From positions 9,038,717 through 9,102,716 of the forward strand of contig OY727098.1 in NCBI GenBank assembly GCA_963402885.1: a DNA stretch of 64,000 bases, read 5' to 3'. Source of the stretch: Antedon bifida (lineage: Eukaryota > Echinodermata > Crinoidea > Comatulida > Antedonidae). This document shows, piece by piece, positions 48,173 through 58,912 of this stretch. Under the pieces are notes generated by a model. That model saw only the letters and a list, made by a program, of their open reading frames with translations. It was not told the origin of the DNA and did no database searches. A program made the translations under genes and the position numbers. Position 1 is the stretch's first letter, and each line of letters opens with the position of its first letter.

Positions 48173-51100
48173 TCATGTAGACTTGATTGACCAGTACACC
48201 TTGTCTTTAATTACCTCTTTCTTAGGCCCTAACTTTAACATGACCTCTGTAAGACGTTTAACAATGTCAGTGGGTGACATGCCTGTTTTCTTTGGATTCA
48301 GTTTATGCAATAGATCTTTTGTAGTCATTGGTTTTCTCATCAAATACCTCCTCACAACATCCTCCGTAATGCGGACCTCACTGCAAATAACAATAATTAT
48401 TATTAGATTGCTTCAAGGGTACATTCTGTAACCTTATAAGGCAGTATCAAATGTAGCAAATATCTTATCAAATTAACATCAGTATAAAGACATTACTTTA
48501 CAGTAAACTTTTATAGTTTTGATTTGATGAGTGTCGACTCCTACTCTATGACCTAATGTTATGAATGCGCATGCAAGCGTCTTTGAGCACTTGTTTTGTG
48601 GCATTTTGGCATTTGCTCTCTGACATGAGTACCAGTGGACATATGACGTCTTAACACTGCAAAATTTTAACAAAATCATGTCAGAAAATGATCTCACAAC
48701 GACTCAAATTTGAGAATATAATAAAGTGAATTTCAGTAAAATTATATTTGCGAACTGTGAATTAATGACTGTTATCGGTTATTTTAAAATAAAGCTTTTA
48801 CATGTGGGCTTCATTCACTCAAATCTAAAAGTCCCTGATAACTCACCCTGGTTGCCCTTTCAATGGCATAGGGCTCTCAGTGCGAGGTTTCTTGGAAGGA
48901 GGTCCAGGTGTTTGTGATTGTGATGATGACCCTGCATCACCTTGTCTTTTGTTTGATACACCTGGCAGGAATAATTAAAAATATTGCAATATAAAAAAAA
49001 TGTTATTTAACATTACAGTACATCTATTTTTTTGCATATCTATTTCAATCATTGACAACTTGAAAAAATTGTTTGTTATTTATTGTTTATTTACTTATTT
49101 ATTTTATGTCTTTAGGCAATGTGGCCAAGGATTACCAATAGTAAATTAATCACTGTCCTATCAGATAGGTGGTAATCCCCCTGATACAGGGGCTATTTTG
49201 TTAACCAGTTCACCGGGGTAACCCCTACTCTTCTCAAATAATGAACTGGGTTCTTTAAAGTGCACACAGCTTATAACTGTGTAAACTGGACCTACGGTTT
49301 ATAGCCCGATGTTGTTGGGCTCTTTAGGTACGGTAAACGGCGCACCTGCCTTAACCGCTCGGCCATTTGACTATGTTGTGTGTTTTTATATGTATACAAT
49401 TACATGTGGCATAATGCCTCTTACATGGTAGGTTATTCCGCAAGAATAAAGTATATCCAAAATCTAAGATCTAAAATAATCATATTGTGTACAATGTTTT
49501 AACTGACCTTTGTCCTGTAAACGTCCAGCAACCTGCGACAGTGTAGTTGTTGTGTTATCTGCAGTTAAGGGTGTACCAGGTCTGCTACTGTTACGACTTG
49601 AACTCTTTGAAGACTTTCCACTCGTTTTCTTAACCTGTGTTTTATTCTGTGAAACATTCAAAATCAGGAAGCACAAAAAAACCATAGGAATTTTAATAAT
49701 TGATCTAATGCTATAATTCTGCACTAAATTTTACTGTAAAATATTTAAATGATCAAATGGTATTCAAAATACTAAGACTAACCAGGGAAGAGCGAAATTA
49801 CTCTTTCTTTCAGTCTTTCCCTGGACTAAGAAAATTCTGGAAAACAAGCCTACTTGAACTTTGACCTACCTGCATAAAGACTGCCGACTGTATCTTTGAA
49901 TCATCGATATCACTATCATCAGAATCAGATCCACTTGCACTGCTCCCATCTGTAATGACATTATTAACAAAACTTAAGAAAAAAAACTTTAAAAAAAGTT
50001 TATCTAAATGCAGACAAGACAGAAAGTGCAATAATCTAGTCTAGTTGTATAAAGGTCTGTCTACACTATCAAACTAGATTGACAAAAAAAGTGTGATATG
50101 CCCAAATATGGTAGTGGTATGCCTAAATATGGTAGTGATATGACATCACATCACATTTTTTTGTCACATAAAGTTTGATAGTGTAGACAAGGCTTAAGGG
50201 ATGATTCCAAATATTTGTTAAGCTCTGTCTACACTATTAAATTTTTGTGACAAAAAAAATGTCATTTGCCCATATTATATGGATATGATCACATCTTATC
50301 AATATTTGGGCACATATCACCTTTTTTTTCAAAGTAGTTTGATAGTGTAGACTTAGTGACATCTAGGAATATCTTTTAACTTCTTTGAAAAGTATATTTA
50401 TGCAGCACATTTAAAAAAAATCTGAATCACTTTTAATTGTGCAACATATCTTAAGTGTGGTTCTCACTAGAGAAGACGCAAAACAAGGACGTAATGCAAC
50501 GTAAGTGATTTGACCAATCACAAGCAATGGATTATTCAAACAGTAGATTGTCATTGGTCAACTTGCTCTCGTTGCGTCTATGTCCTTGCGTTGGGTCTCT
50601 AGTGGGAACCAAGCTTTAGTTCCCACCTTCTTTACTTTTGTCCTCTTTATCTTTATTCTCTGCATCCTCTACTTCTGGTTCTTTCATTTCTTCTTCTTCA
50701 ACTTCTTCTTCACTTGATACATTGATCTCTTCTATCTCCTCATCTAAACCACGTTCTTCGTCTTTTCTTTGTTCTACAGTTTCTTCTTCATCACTGCAGC
50801 AAAATAATCAAATCAGTACAGTATATTTAAATATAAAAATTAAGTTAATAAAATTGGTAGATAAAGTGTGACCTAGACCCATAAACCTGCTGTAGAAAAA
50901 AATGAATACTATACATTGAATTGGAAATTACAAATACCAATTTAAAATTCAACATATACAGTACAAACATGTTCACTTGTATTCTATTCTATACAAGTTT
51001 TTATATGGCGCCCTACAAAGAACAGAGCGCATAACAATACTTAGTAATTAATTAATAAGAAAAGTTTTAAGTTGACGTTTAAATAGAGGTGCCAAGTTCG

Positions 51101-54100
51101 CTCCTTCGCATTCCAGATCTGCGGAGTGGTGAAAGAAAAAGCATTGTCACCAGTTTTCCAATTAGATCATGGAACGAAAAGTCGGGTGGGATCATTAGAG
51201 GAGTGAAGTCGGCACCTGTAATTAAAGGAAAGCTGGTCACGGTTAAACTTAATTAAATCAAAAATGTACAAAAGAACAACAGAGTAAATACATTTATAAA
51301 CGAAAACAAAAAAAAACTTGTATGTAAATTAGATACCTAGATTTTTCTGATAGATAATCTTTTTCTTGATCATCGTAATCATCAACGTCACTTTCTTCAC
51401 CTGCTTCTTCGCCCCAATCTTTCTTTTTTACTCTGTATTTTTTCTTCGAGTTCTTGGCTTTCTTTTTGGCCTTCTTTTCTATTAAAAAAAAATATGATTC
51501 CACTTTATAAAATCGTCACATCCATCATAACACAATTTGTAATCATACACAAATATTTACTATTCATACCACATACTGCGCATTATTTTCTCTAATTTTA
51601 ATGACTAAAAGTACTATTGTATGGATAGTGAATAGATCGAGCATCTTCAATGTTCCATTCAAGATGAATTCATTGAATAAAAGTTTACTTTACAACAGTA
51701 ACAGTACAATATTTTGTATTCGTTGAATGGTGATAATCATTTGTTATAAAACTGAATGTTCTACTGTACTACTCAGCTCCGCCTAATATAATAAAACAAC
51801 CAATCTTTTAATTCAAGCGAGTGGCCGAGCGGTTAAGACAGTGAAACCGTAATACATAGCCATATCATTGGCAAGGGTTCAATGCTTATTCGCTCCATGG
51901 TTCTGGTGGTAGAACGATTCTTCTCTATACACATCTAGCTCATATGCACTTAGTCGTAGTAGGTGGCATGAGTAGTTGGTTAGCCCTGTGTACTAGTACA
52001 CACACAGCCACTGCCACACACAGCCACTCATCATAACTGGGCCCGCTTTGACTGAAGAGGCCACCAAGTATAATGAATAAATATAATATAAAATGTACCT
52101 TTTGCTTGCTTTCTTTCAGTATCATCAGAATCATCGTCAGAATCATCATCATCAGATAAAAAGCCTAAGTATTCATCATCTTCAGTTATTGTCTAAAGAA
52201 TAACATATAATAATAAATCACAGAATGTCCACAAGGTATTTATATAATAAAAATAAATTGTATGAATAATAGATTGCACCACCCTGCCTTTTGGACTTAA
52301 ACCTTAAATCAACTTAAACATTAATATAAAAATTACTGTACAAGTGAATCTTTCTTTCGTGGAGCTTTGGATTTTTCTTCCTTTTGTTCGTCTTCCAATG
52401 ACCCATCTTGTTTTATTCGTTTCTTCACCATAACAGAAAAGAAATTTAATGTCTTGTCCCTCCTGCAATAATAACATTAAAGACTATAAAAATGATATAC
52501 ATACAAAAAAGCAATACTAATAGTCTTTGGTATGACCTAGGACTAAAATCGTGATGTAATTTCCGGCATGATCGCAATCAAAAACGGTACTAGGTTTGGT
52601 TTACTAGCGTTCCTGCTCCCAACTAGTCATCCATTCATAGAAGCACTGATGAAGCAAGTCTACCTGGTGGCGACTATAGAATGGTCCCGAGATAACGACT
52701 AAACTTTAGTTGATTGAAGATTGAAATGTTTTGTTAGAGATATAGTAGTATACGATGTTTCATTATAGTTTTTGTAGGCCTATGTCTATTAGATTAGTTT
52801 GATATGTGATGGATTAGTTAATTCATTATACATTATTAAGATATTGTTTTATTATAAATATCTATAGAAAACAATGATATGTGTTAGTTATAAATCATTT
52901 CATAAAAAAAAACCTCACTGGAAAGGGTGATGAAGCACAATAAATTGAAATGATGTAATCACGGCAGTTCTTAGGTTGTCGCAAATTGAAAGCTCCCTAA
53001 TATTACTTTTTTTTATTCAACTTCTCACCAGATGTGAAGGATGGGACCAACAGGTGCTGTGATAGTATTAGTATACCGGGATAACCACCTATTTGATAGA
53101 TGTACTAGGTTCTTTAAAGATGTATATTTTTTTTATATTTAAAAAAAAAGTGGGTCGTTTTGAAGTATCATAATAGTTATTAACTTTCACCAAAAATTAG
53201 TCGAAAAAAAAAAAAAAAAACCGAAATACAGACGTTTTTTTGTTCAAAAAATAACTTTGACTTCCAGTCAAAGTTTTCGATCAAAACATATCTCATAATG
53301 CAACACGCTTGTTTGGCTACTCTGTATGCATAATCATAAAACTTCCTCGCGATCTGTATGAAAACACCTTCTCAACCGCGACGAGATGTAAACAATCCTA
53401 ATTAGCATTCATGCATAATGCATACTCGTGGTTTGAAATCTTTGTTTACTTTCGCTCGTGACGATTTTCCAGACGAAATGTAATCAAATTAATTTACCTA
53501 TTAATTACGTAAACTTGTTGTTTTTGGCTCTAATTTTCGACTTAAAGTGAATAACTTTAATATTACTTTGATATGGCCAATTTAAATTTAAAATATTTTT
53601 TTTTTCATTTTTTGTGTTTCAAGGGACAATACATCTTTAAAGATAGATGTGTACACTGGTCCTTATCCAAGAAGACTCATTCTACCACCAGAACAATGGA
53701 GCGAGTGAGCCTCGAACCCTTGCAGATGTTATGGCTACGGTACGTAATTACAGTTCCACTGTCTTACCCGCTCTGCCACTTATTCAGCGCCAAGGACAAA
53801 TATAGTTAGTTATTCATAACTAATTTGATTTCTTTCTCTACCATATATCCAGGCCAAACATATTTTAACTCATTTCACCAACAAAATAAATATTGAAGAA
53901 CTTACCTCCCAAATTCTTCTTCAGCTTCCTCATCATTTAGAAATTTATATTGCACCATAGGAGTAAATTTATACCAGGATTTAACAGGCGAGGCACAAAA
54001 TGATCCATCTGCCATTTGGGTAAAAATATAGTGACTAGCGTTATCGTTTATTCCCCCTTCTTTTGTGCCTTTATACCTTCAGTAGAAAAATATAAATAAA

Positions 54101-57100
54101 AGTATAGATTAGATTGGTTAACTACAAAAGCTAACTAGCTAAACAATAGTATTCTACATAAAAATGTTTTTGTCTGTGTGATTAGGCTTAATTGCAACCT
54201 TAAATACACTGTGAAAAATGTAATAAAGCGTTTTAAAAGATTTTAGCCTGTTTATTAATTCTCAAGTTTGCTCCTGAACATCACAGTATTTGACATTAGA
54301 AAATAAGAAAGAAAATTTACTAAAATAATTGTTACTTTTTGCCTCCTTTTTCATGTTGTTTAAGTATCCAAGGTTGGTCTTCCTCTTTGTATTTTTTGGA
54401 AATTATTCCATATTTCTTTTTTCTTGCCTCTTCCCTTCTCTCTCTTCCGTACTCACTTCCTTCACCAAACTTTGGCATATCATTTTGGTTTTTAAATTTA
54501 CTCAAATTATTTTCCCGAAGCATAACACCCTGAAATGAAATAGTGTATAGTGATATTTGTAGTGATATAGTGAACATTATTTAGATTTTAACATACTATC
54601 AAGTTGCGTTATTTTATATTTCTTTATACAGTAATTTGAAGTAAATTCTTAAATGAGTCTTTGTATTAAACGTTGGTTGTCTTTTAAAACTGTTCAATTT
54701 GTGTATACAGTGTATTACAGTAGCATGTTTTGGTTTCTTTTTTTGTAAAAGCAATTCTTTCAGTTTTCCCTGAATTTGGTATTTACAGTAGATGTTTTTA
54801 CAGCCAAATAAATACATTTTGTAGCATTCAACTTCAGACTGAATACTGTAAATTAAGCTCTGACTACACTATCAAACTAGTTTGACAAAAAAGTGTGATG
54901 TGCCCAAATATGGTAGTGATATGCCCAAATATGGTAGTGATATGACATCATTTTGTTAAAGTCTGTTAGTGTAGACAGAGCTTTAGAGGTATGTTTTACA
55001 TTGACCAGTATGCATTACATAATACTTTACAACCAACCTTTTTCCATTTGGTAAAGTCTACTCTATCACCAGAATTGAACTTCATTACACTGTACATTTT
55101 ATCCGCATTCCTAAAGCAAAAAATAAAATGTCAGTACTCTTGACTATTACATAGGCCTAGAATAATTTCTTTTACAACACTGTACATAATAATTTAATAA
55201 TAATAAAATAACTAAAAAACTTCTCAGTTAAAAGATGAACTTCTATTACTAGCTACTGTACTACTATTATAAATATACAATATGATAAATGACTTTAGTT
55301 TGAGGTTTTATATTACAAGAGGTGGGATATAATTTAATGAAAGTTTAAGAACAATACAACAATCAGGAATTTTAAGGTTAATCACTCAAAAATAGTTAAT
55401 ATTATTATTAACTTAATATTGAGAAAACTGAAACATAGTATACCAATAGGACTAGGTACTATGTTAAGAGTTACAAATTCAAAGCACTTTACTGAATATA
55501 ACCTGTATCACTGCATACACAAACAGTATAATATAGAAAAAAGAAAGCACAAGGGCAGAGAAATGTATCATCTCTTTAGGTGGCACTTCCATCTACATCC
55601 CTTACCTCACCCCATCCAACCTTGAATAAATAACATTACAGAAAGAACCATACCAGAAAGTGTATATTACCTTTGTACACGAACAACATACTCTTTAAAG
55701 TCTTGTTGTGTAGGAGGTGCATTAGTTGATCTCGACATACCTGGGTTCGGTGCCTGTGTGGTTGGGAATAAATGAAAAGAAAAAATCAATTGTCAATATT
55801 TACTTATTTAGACATAATCTTCTACCAAGAAAGTTTATTATCAGTAACCTATAAAATAATAATAATGTATCACATTCAGTTCACAGTAGTCAGTAAACTC
55901 TTTTTGCTCATTGATTGGGTAACTAGAGGGCTTATATAGCCTGGGCCTGGCCCGTACCCATGCCAACTCATAGCCAACTTGGCTAACTCGTACCCAAATA
56001 ATTGGTCAACTCGTATCCACTCAGGCTAACCCATACCCAACCCGTAACCATGCAAACTAATACCTAATTATTTGGCTCTCATACCTAAGTATTTGGCTTA
56101 CTCGTACCCATTTTTTGGCTTACTCGTACCCAATTTTTTGGCTTATTTACTTGTACCAATTTGATCAGCACAAAACTAGAGGCATGCGTTTGCTGTGTGA
56201 ATATTGTTATTTTTAATTGTTTTTTTATTTTATTTTACAGGTTTTACAATGACCATTGATTGTAAACATCGTTTAATTAGGCACATTTATATATTTATAT
56301 AAATGTATGTTTGTGTCTTGTGAACATTTATAGTTGTCAAATAGACAACGCAATAATGACGCAATATGCTCGTGCATGCTTTGTTTAGTAAACAGCAATA
56401 TAATAATAATCTACATAGATTTATTAATCTAAAACTTATGCTCACTTAGCAGCAAAAATGAGGCTAGTATCAACTTGTGCCATAAATAGTTTTGCGATTT
56501 TAAAATACGAGTAACTACTTAAAAATGTTTTTGAAACTTTAAAACAGTTTAATCTAGTAACAATGGCTTCCTGCTGCTAGCTGGGCAGGAGTAGCTGTGC
56601 TTTTTCCATACCTGTTTTTACATATTATTCTTTTTAGTTAGGTCAGTAGTTTTTGCCTTTATAATAATATTGGTTATTATGATTGGCATCTAAAAATGTA
56701 ATAAAATTGTTTTAAATGTAATACAAATATATTTTACAAACTTGGGTACGAGCCAGCCCATATGGGTACGACGAGTCAGTCCATGATGGGTGTACTGTAC
56801 GAGTGAGCCAAAATGTTGGGTACGAATGAGCCAAAAATTAGGTAGGAGTTGGTAGGTACGACTACGAGTTGCATGATGGGTACGGGTTGACCTGCTGTAT
56901 TTAGCTAGCTAGCCTAGGCTTAGGCCTAGTCCCGCTACCCTAGGCCTAACACCACTAAGCTAGGGCCTAGGCCTACTAATTTAGTAACTAGGCCTAGGTA
57001 GCATAGGCTAGGCCTAGCCACTAGGTAGGCTAGGCCTACTAGCCTCGGCCTTTCCCTTCTACTTAGGCCTAGGCCTACTACTACTACTACTAGCCTAGTA

Positions 57101-57255
57101 TTAACCATGTATTAATCTAACCTTTATTAGGCTATATAAACCGCACTCGGATTACCCCACCACACGGATTCACTAAATGTCTAGTAATACAATAAATAAA
57201 AGATTCTCTACATTTTTAATCAAGATATGATACCTACCCTTTGTTGTATGTTCAT
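48173..57255 (-). CDS. GTF2F1: General transcription factor IIF subunit 1 (TFIIF alpha, RAP74), complete, 13 exons
   Basis: GTF2F1 pairs with GTF2F2 (RAP30), binds RNA polymerase II and FCP1 and acts in initiation and elongation in the nucleus. Minus-strand exons: 57255-57238, 55753-55671, 55110-55038, 54529-54336, 54076-53906, 52462-52342, 52192-52099, 51478-51337, 50793-50627, 49949-49870, 49646-49508, 48961-48847, 48380-48173. Every junction is GT..AG and every phase closes, giving 534 residues (human 517). N-terminal dimerisation domain: FKEYVVRV, then FGEGSEYGRERREEARKKKY, EEDQPWIL, then HYIFTQMADGSF and DEEAEEEF. The middle is acidic and lysine-rich (DDDDSDDDSDD). The C-terminal winged helix is VVRRYLMRKPMTTKDLLHKL to DKVYWSIKST, close to the human end. 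Introns hold several MITEs and SINEs; the 3' UTR runs into the 87 bp array. Confidence 0.96.
49118..49375 (-). mobile_element. tRNA-derived SINE in GTF2F1 intron 11
   Basis: Read on the minus strand it opens AAATGGCCGAGCGGTTAAGG, a type II (Ser/Leu-like) tRNA A box, and continues for about 250 bp through a body containing AAAGAACCCAGTTCATTA and GGGGATTACCACCTAT. The body is shared with the SINE split by the MITE at 53114-53640. Confidence 0.65.
50053..50194. mobile_element. MITE family 2, copy 1
   Basis: Ends GGTCTGTCTACACTATCAAA and TTTGATAGTGTAGACAAGGC are inverted repeats; the core has AATATGGTAGTG twice. Copies at 50221-50353 and 54856-54982. Located in GTF2F1 intron 9. Confidence 0.8.
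50221..50353. mobile_element. MITE family 2, copy 2
   Basis: Starts AGCTCTGTCTACACTATTAA and ends AGTTTGATAGTGTAGACTTA. Diverged core. It lies 26 bp from copy 1 in the same intron. Confidence 0.75.
50453..50616. mobile_element. Foldback MITE beside GTF2F1 exon 9 donor
   Basis: The two halves are imperfect reverse complements throughout: GGTTCTCACTAGAGA, GACGCAAAACAAGGACG, TTGACCAATCACAA on the left; the complement of TTGTCATTGGTCAACTTG, TGCGTCTATGTCCTTGCG and TCTCTAGTGGGAACC on the right. Its edge is about 10 bp from the exon 9 splice donor (exon low end 50627). Confidence 0.8.
51815..52050 (+). mobile_element. tRNA-derived SINE in GTF2F1 intron 7
   Basis: GAGTGGCCGAGCGGTTAAGA is a tRNA A box and GGGTTCAATGC a degenerate B box about 50 bp later, followed by a non-tRNA body (CCATGGTTCTGGTGGTAGAA). 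The anticodon and 3' acceptor arms are not complementary to the 5' end, so this is a SINE, not a tRNA gene. Same family as 53641-53785. Confidence 0.65.
53030..53113 (-). mobile_element. SINE, distal half (split by MITE)
   Basis: Contains GGGATAACCACCTATTTGAT and AGGTTCTTTAAA, matching the body of the SINE at 49118-49375. The proximal half continues at 53641. Confidence 0.6.
53114..53640. mobile_element. TTAA MITE, copy B, inserted in a SINE
   Basis: Flanked by TTAA at 53114-53117 and 53637-53640. The right end AGGGACAATACATCT is perfect; the left end is damaged after AGATGTAT. The interior is about 90 percent identical by eye to 1126-1655. Removal of the element plus one TTAA restores a continuous SINE. 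Confidence 0.85.
53641..53785 (-). mobile_element. SINE, tRNA-like proximal half
   Basis: On the minus strand: AGTGGCAGAGCGGGTAAGAC (A box), then AAGGGTTCGAGGCTCAC (B box), then CCATTGTTCTGGTGGTAGAA, as in the 51815 copy. Confidence 0.65.
54856..54982. mobile_element. MITE family 2, copy 3 (best preserved)
   Basis: Starts AGCTCTGACTACACTATCAA and ends GTTAGTGTAGACAGAGCT, with two AATATGGTAGTG repeats. In GTF2F1 intron 3. Confidence 0.85.
55945..56892. mobile_element. Element with inverted clusters of GGGTACGAGT motif
   Basis: From 55950 to 56160 the motif ACTCGTACCC, often followed by AAxxxTTTGGCT, occurs about ten times; from 56742 to 56892 its reverse complement GGGTACGAGT, with GAGCCAAAA, occurs about eight times. 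The two clusters face each other across some 580 bp of AT-rich sequence. No ORF. It occupies GTF2F1 intron 1. Related motif repeats lie at 30240-30335. Confidence 0.75.
56895..57110. repeat. TAGGCCTA-rich tract upstream in GTF2F1 intron 1
   Basis: Dense overlapping TAGGCCTA/CTAGGC words, comparable to 21340-21475 and 57900-58010. Confidence 0.7.
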
Positions 57256-57487
57256 CTTGTTGCTTTCGGTCGGATTTCGCACCAACCTCTCTCCCTCCCC
57301 CGGTTTAGTCGTCTCGTCTCTGTTCTGATTCTGCTATAATAGGTACAACGCGTTAAGCGGCGTTATATTATATTAATTTGCGTTGTATCATGACGGTTGA
57401 ACGCATTCAAGCTAATACTTACAACTTTTACTGCTGTTTAGATTATAAAAAAAAATGGACAAATTCAATTCCATGATTAATAATTAA

Positions 57488-57522
<35 letters not shown>

Positions 57523-58026
57523 GAGATATTTTTTATAAAGACAAGAAAATATAATGGTTTAAGAAAATACCTAAAGATAATTAATACGAAAGAATCATGT
57601 TCGCGTCGTCACTCGTCGATTGTTTTTTTATTCGCGCGTGTTGTACAAATTCCGCGCGAAAATAAAATAGAAAGTAGGAGGCTATAGAGTTATTTAGGTT
57701 ATATAGGGCGCTCTCAATAAAGTTTCTTGCAAACAAGTCCAGTCAAGTTTAAAGTTTGCCTGGGCCTTATTATATACAGTAGTATGCTAGTCCCTTTTTA
57801 GGCTAATTAATAATCTCTTCATTTGTCCGAGCTCAGCATAACATTGGTAAGTATTGGATTAATTTATATTATTCGAATAAGCCTATCTTTTTAATAGGCA
57901 AGGCCTTCTAGGCCTAGCTAGCTAGCCTAACTAAGACTTACTTAGGCTAGGCCTAGGCTAGCCTAGCTAGGCCTGACTAGTAGGGACTAGCTAGGCTATG
58001 CCTAGTAGTACTGTATATATGTTATG
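57256..58026. promoter_or_regulatory. Divergent intergenic region, GTF2F1 side
   Basis: Sequence upstream of the GTF2F1 ATG (57255) with a pyrimidine-rich, TATA-less stretch at about 57260-57340 that probably holds its 5' UTR and start site. It also has an (AATC)n microsatellite at 57489-57522 and a TAGGCCTA tract at 57900-58010. The SAP gene starts 1.66 kb away in the other direction. Promoter activity is inferred from position only. Confidence 0.35.
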
Positions 58027-58620
58027 CGCAATTTGAACGATTTGCGCAATTTAAAATTGAGCAAACAATTCCTTGCGCAGTTTGAATTGAAATGTGTTTC
58101 AAATTGCGCAAGCAACGTATTAAATTGCGCAAGTAATCTGCAAATTGCGCAAGGTTTTTCGACAGATTGTGAAATCATGCACACTCATATTTTTATAGTA
58201 ATTTCTAAAAATGATTCAATATTAAAGATATTATCACATTTCCTTATTTTAGTAGTGAAAATATTGTTATTGTTAGCATACCGTCGAAGACCCGACGAAG
58301 GAAAACAAAGCGGTGGTGTTCCGGGCGGTTAATTGTGTATGCCATTTATGTTGTGTATTTAATACACATGTTATCTTCGCATTTATTATGTTTCATTTTG
58401 AGTTATTAGTTTCCAAAAAATTATTATTATTATTAAATGTTAACCGATCGTCGACATTAGCACGCATTTACGCCTACAGTTTGTTTTCAAATTGCGCAAA
58501 GGTGTTTACAATTTACAAATTGTGCAGCGCAATTTGAAATTGAGCAAGGATTTTCTTGCGCAAGTTGATAGCGCAATTTGAAATTGCGCAAGAATTCTTT
58601 GCGCAATTTCAAATTGAGTT
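58027..58620. mobile_element. Element with clustered TTGCGCAATTTGAA palindromes
   Basis: The words TTGCGCAATTTGAA and its complement TTCAAATTGCGCAA occur about seven times at 58027-58160 and about seven times at 58487-58615, with about 320 bp of ordinary sequence between. Design parallels the elements at 24126 and 55945: short motif clusters at both ends and no coding capacity. No clear target duplication seen. It ends about 290 bp before the SAP gene start codon. Confidence 0.65.
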
Positions 58621-58912
58621 TATGTAAGTGTGCATGCACGAGCGATCAATTGTGTTCCAATGTCGGAACCCCATACACGATGGTGACAAATAAATCCTTT
58701 AAATTGATGACTTTACAGACATGTTTCTTCTTCCTGTTCGCATACTCCATGTTCATATTTTAAATTCTATGTTTTAAAATTTTGATTAATTAATTAAAAT
58801 TAACAAAGGTGTATTTTTTTAAGTTTAATAAAAACCAACCAGTGAATGGACCGAAATAGCGTAATTCAAGTTTGATCGGAAGTGAACAAGACCGATAAGC
58901 AGTTTGTTTATT

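Noticed and set aside
51815-51900. A Ser- or Leu-type tRNA gene.
   Set aside because: A and B boxes are present, but the acceptor stem and anticodon arm do not pair, a long non-tRNA body follows, and related copies are dispersed. It is a SINE.
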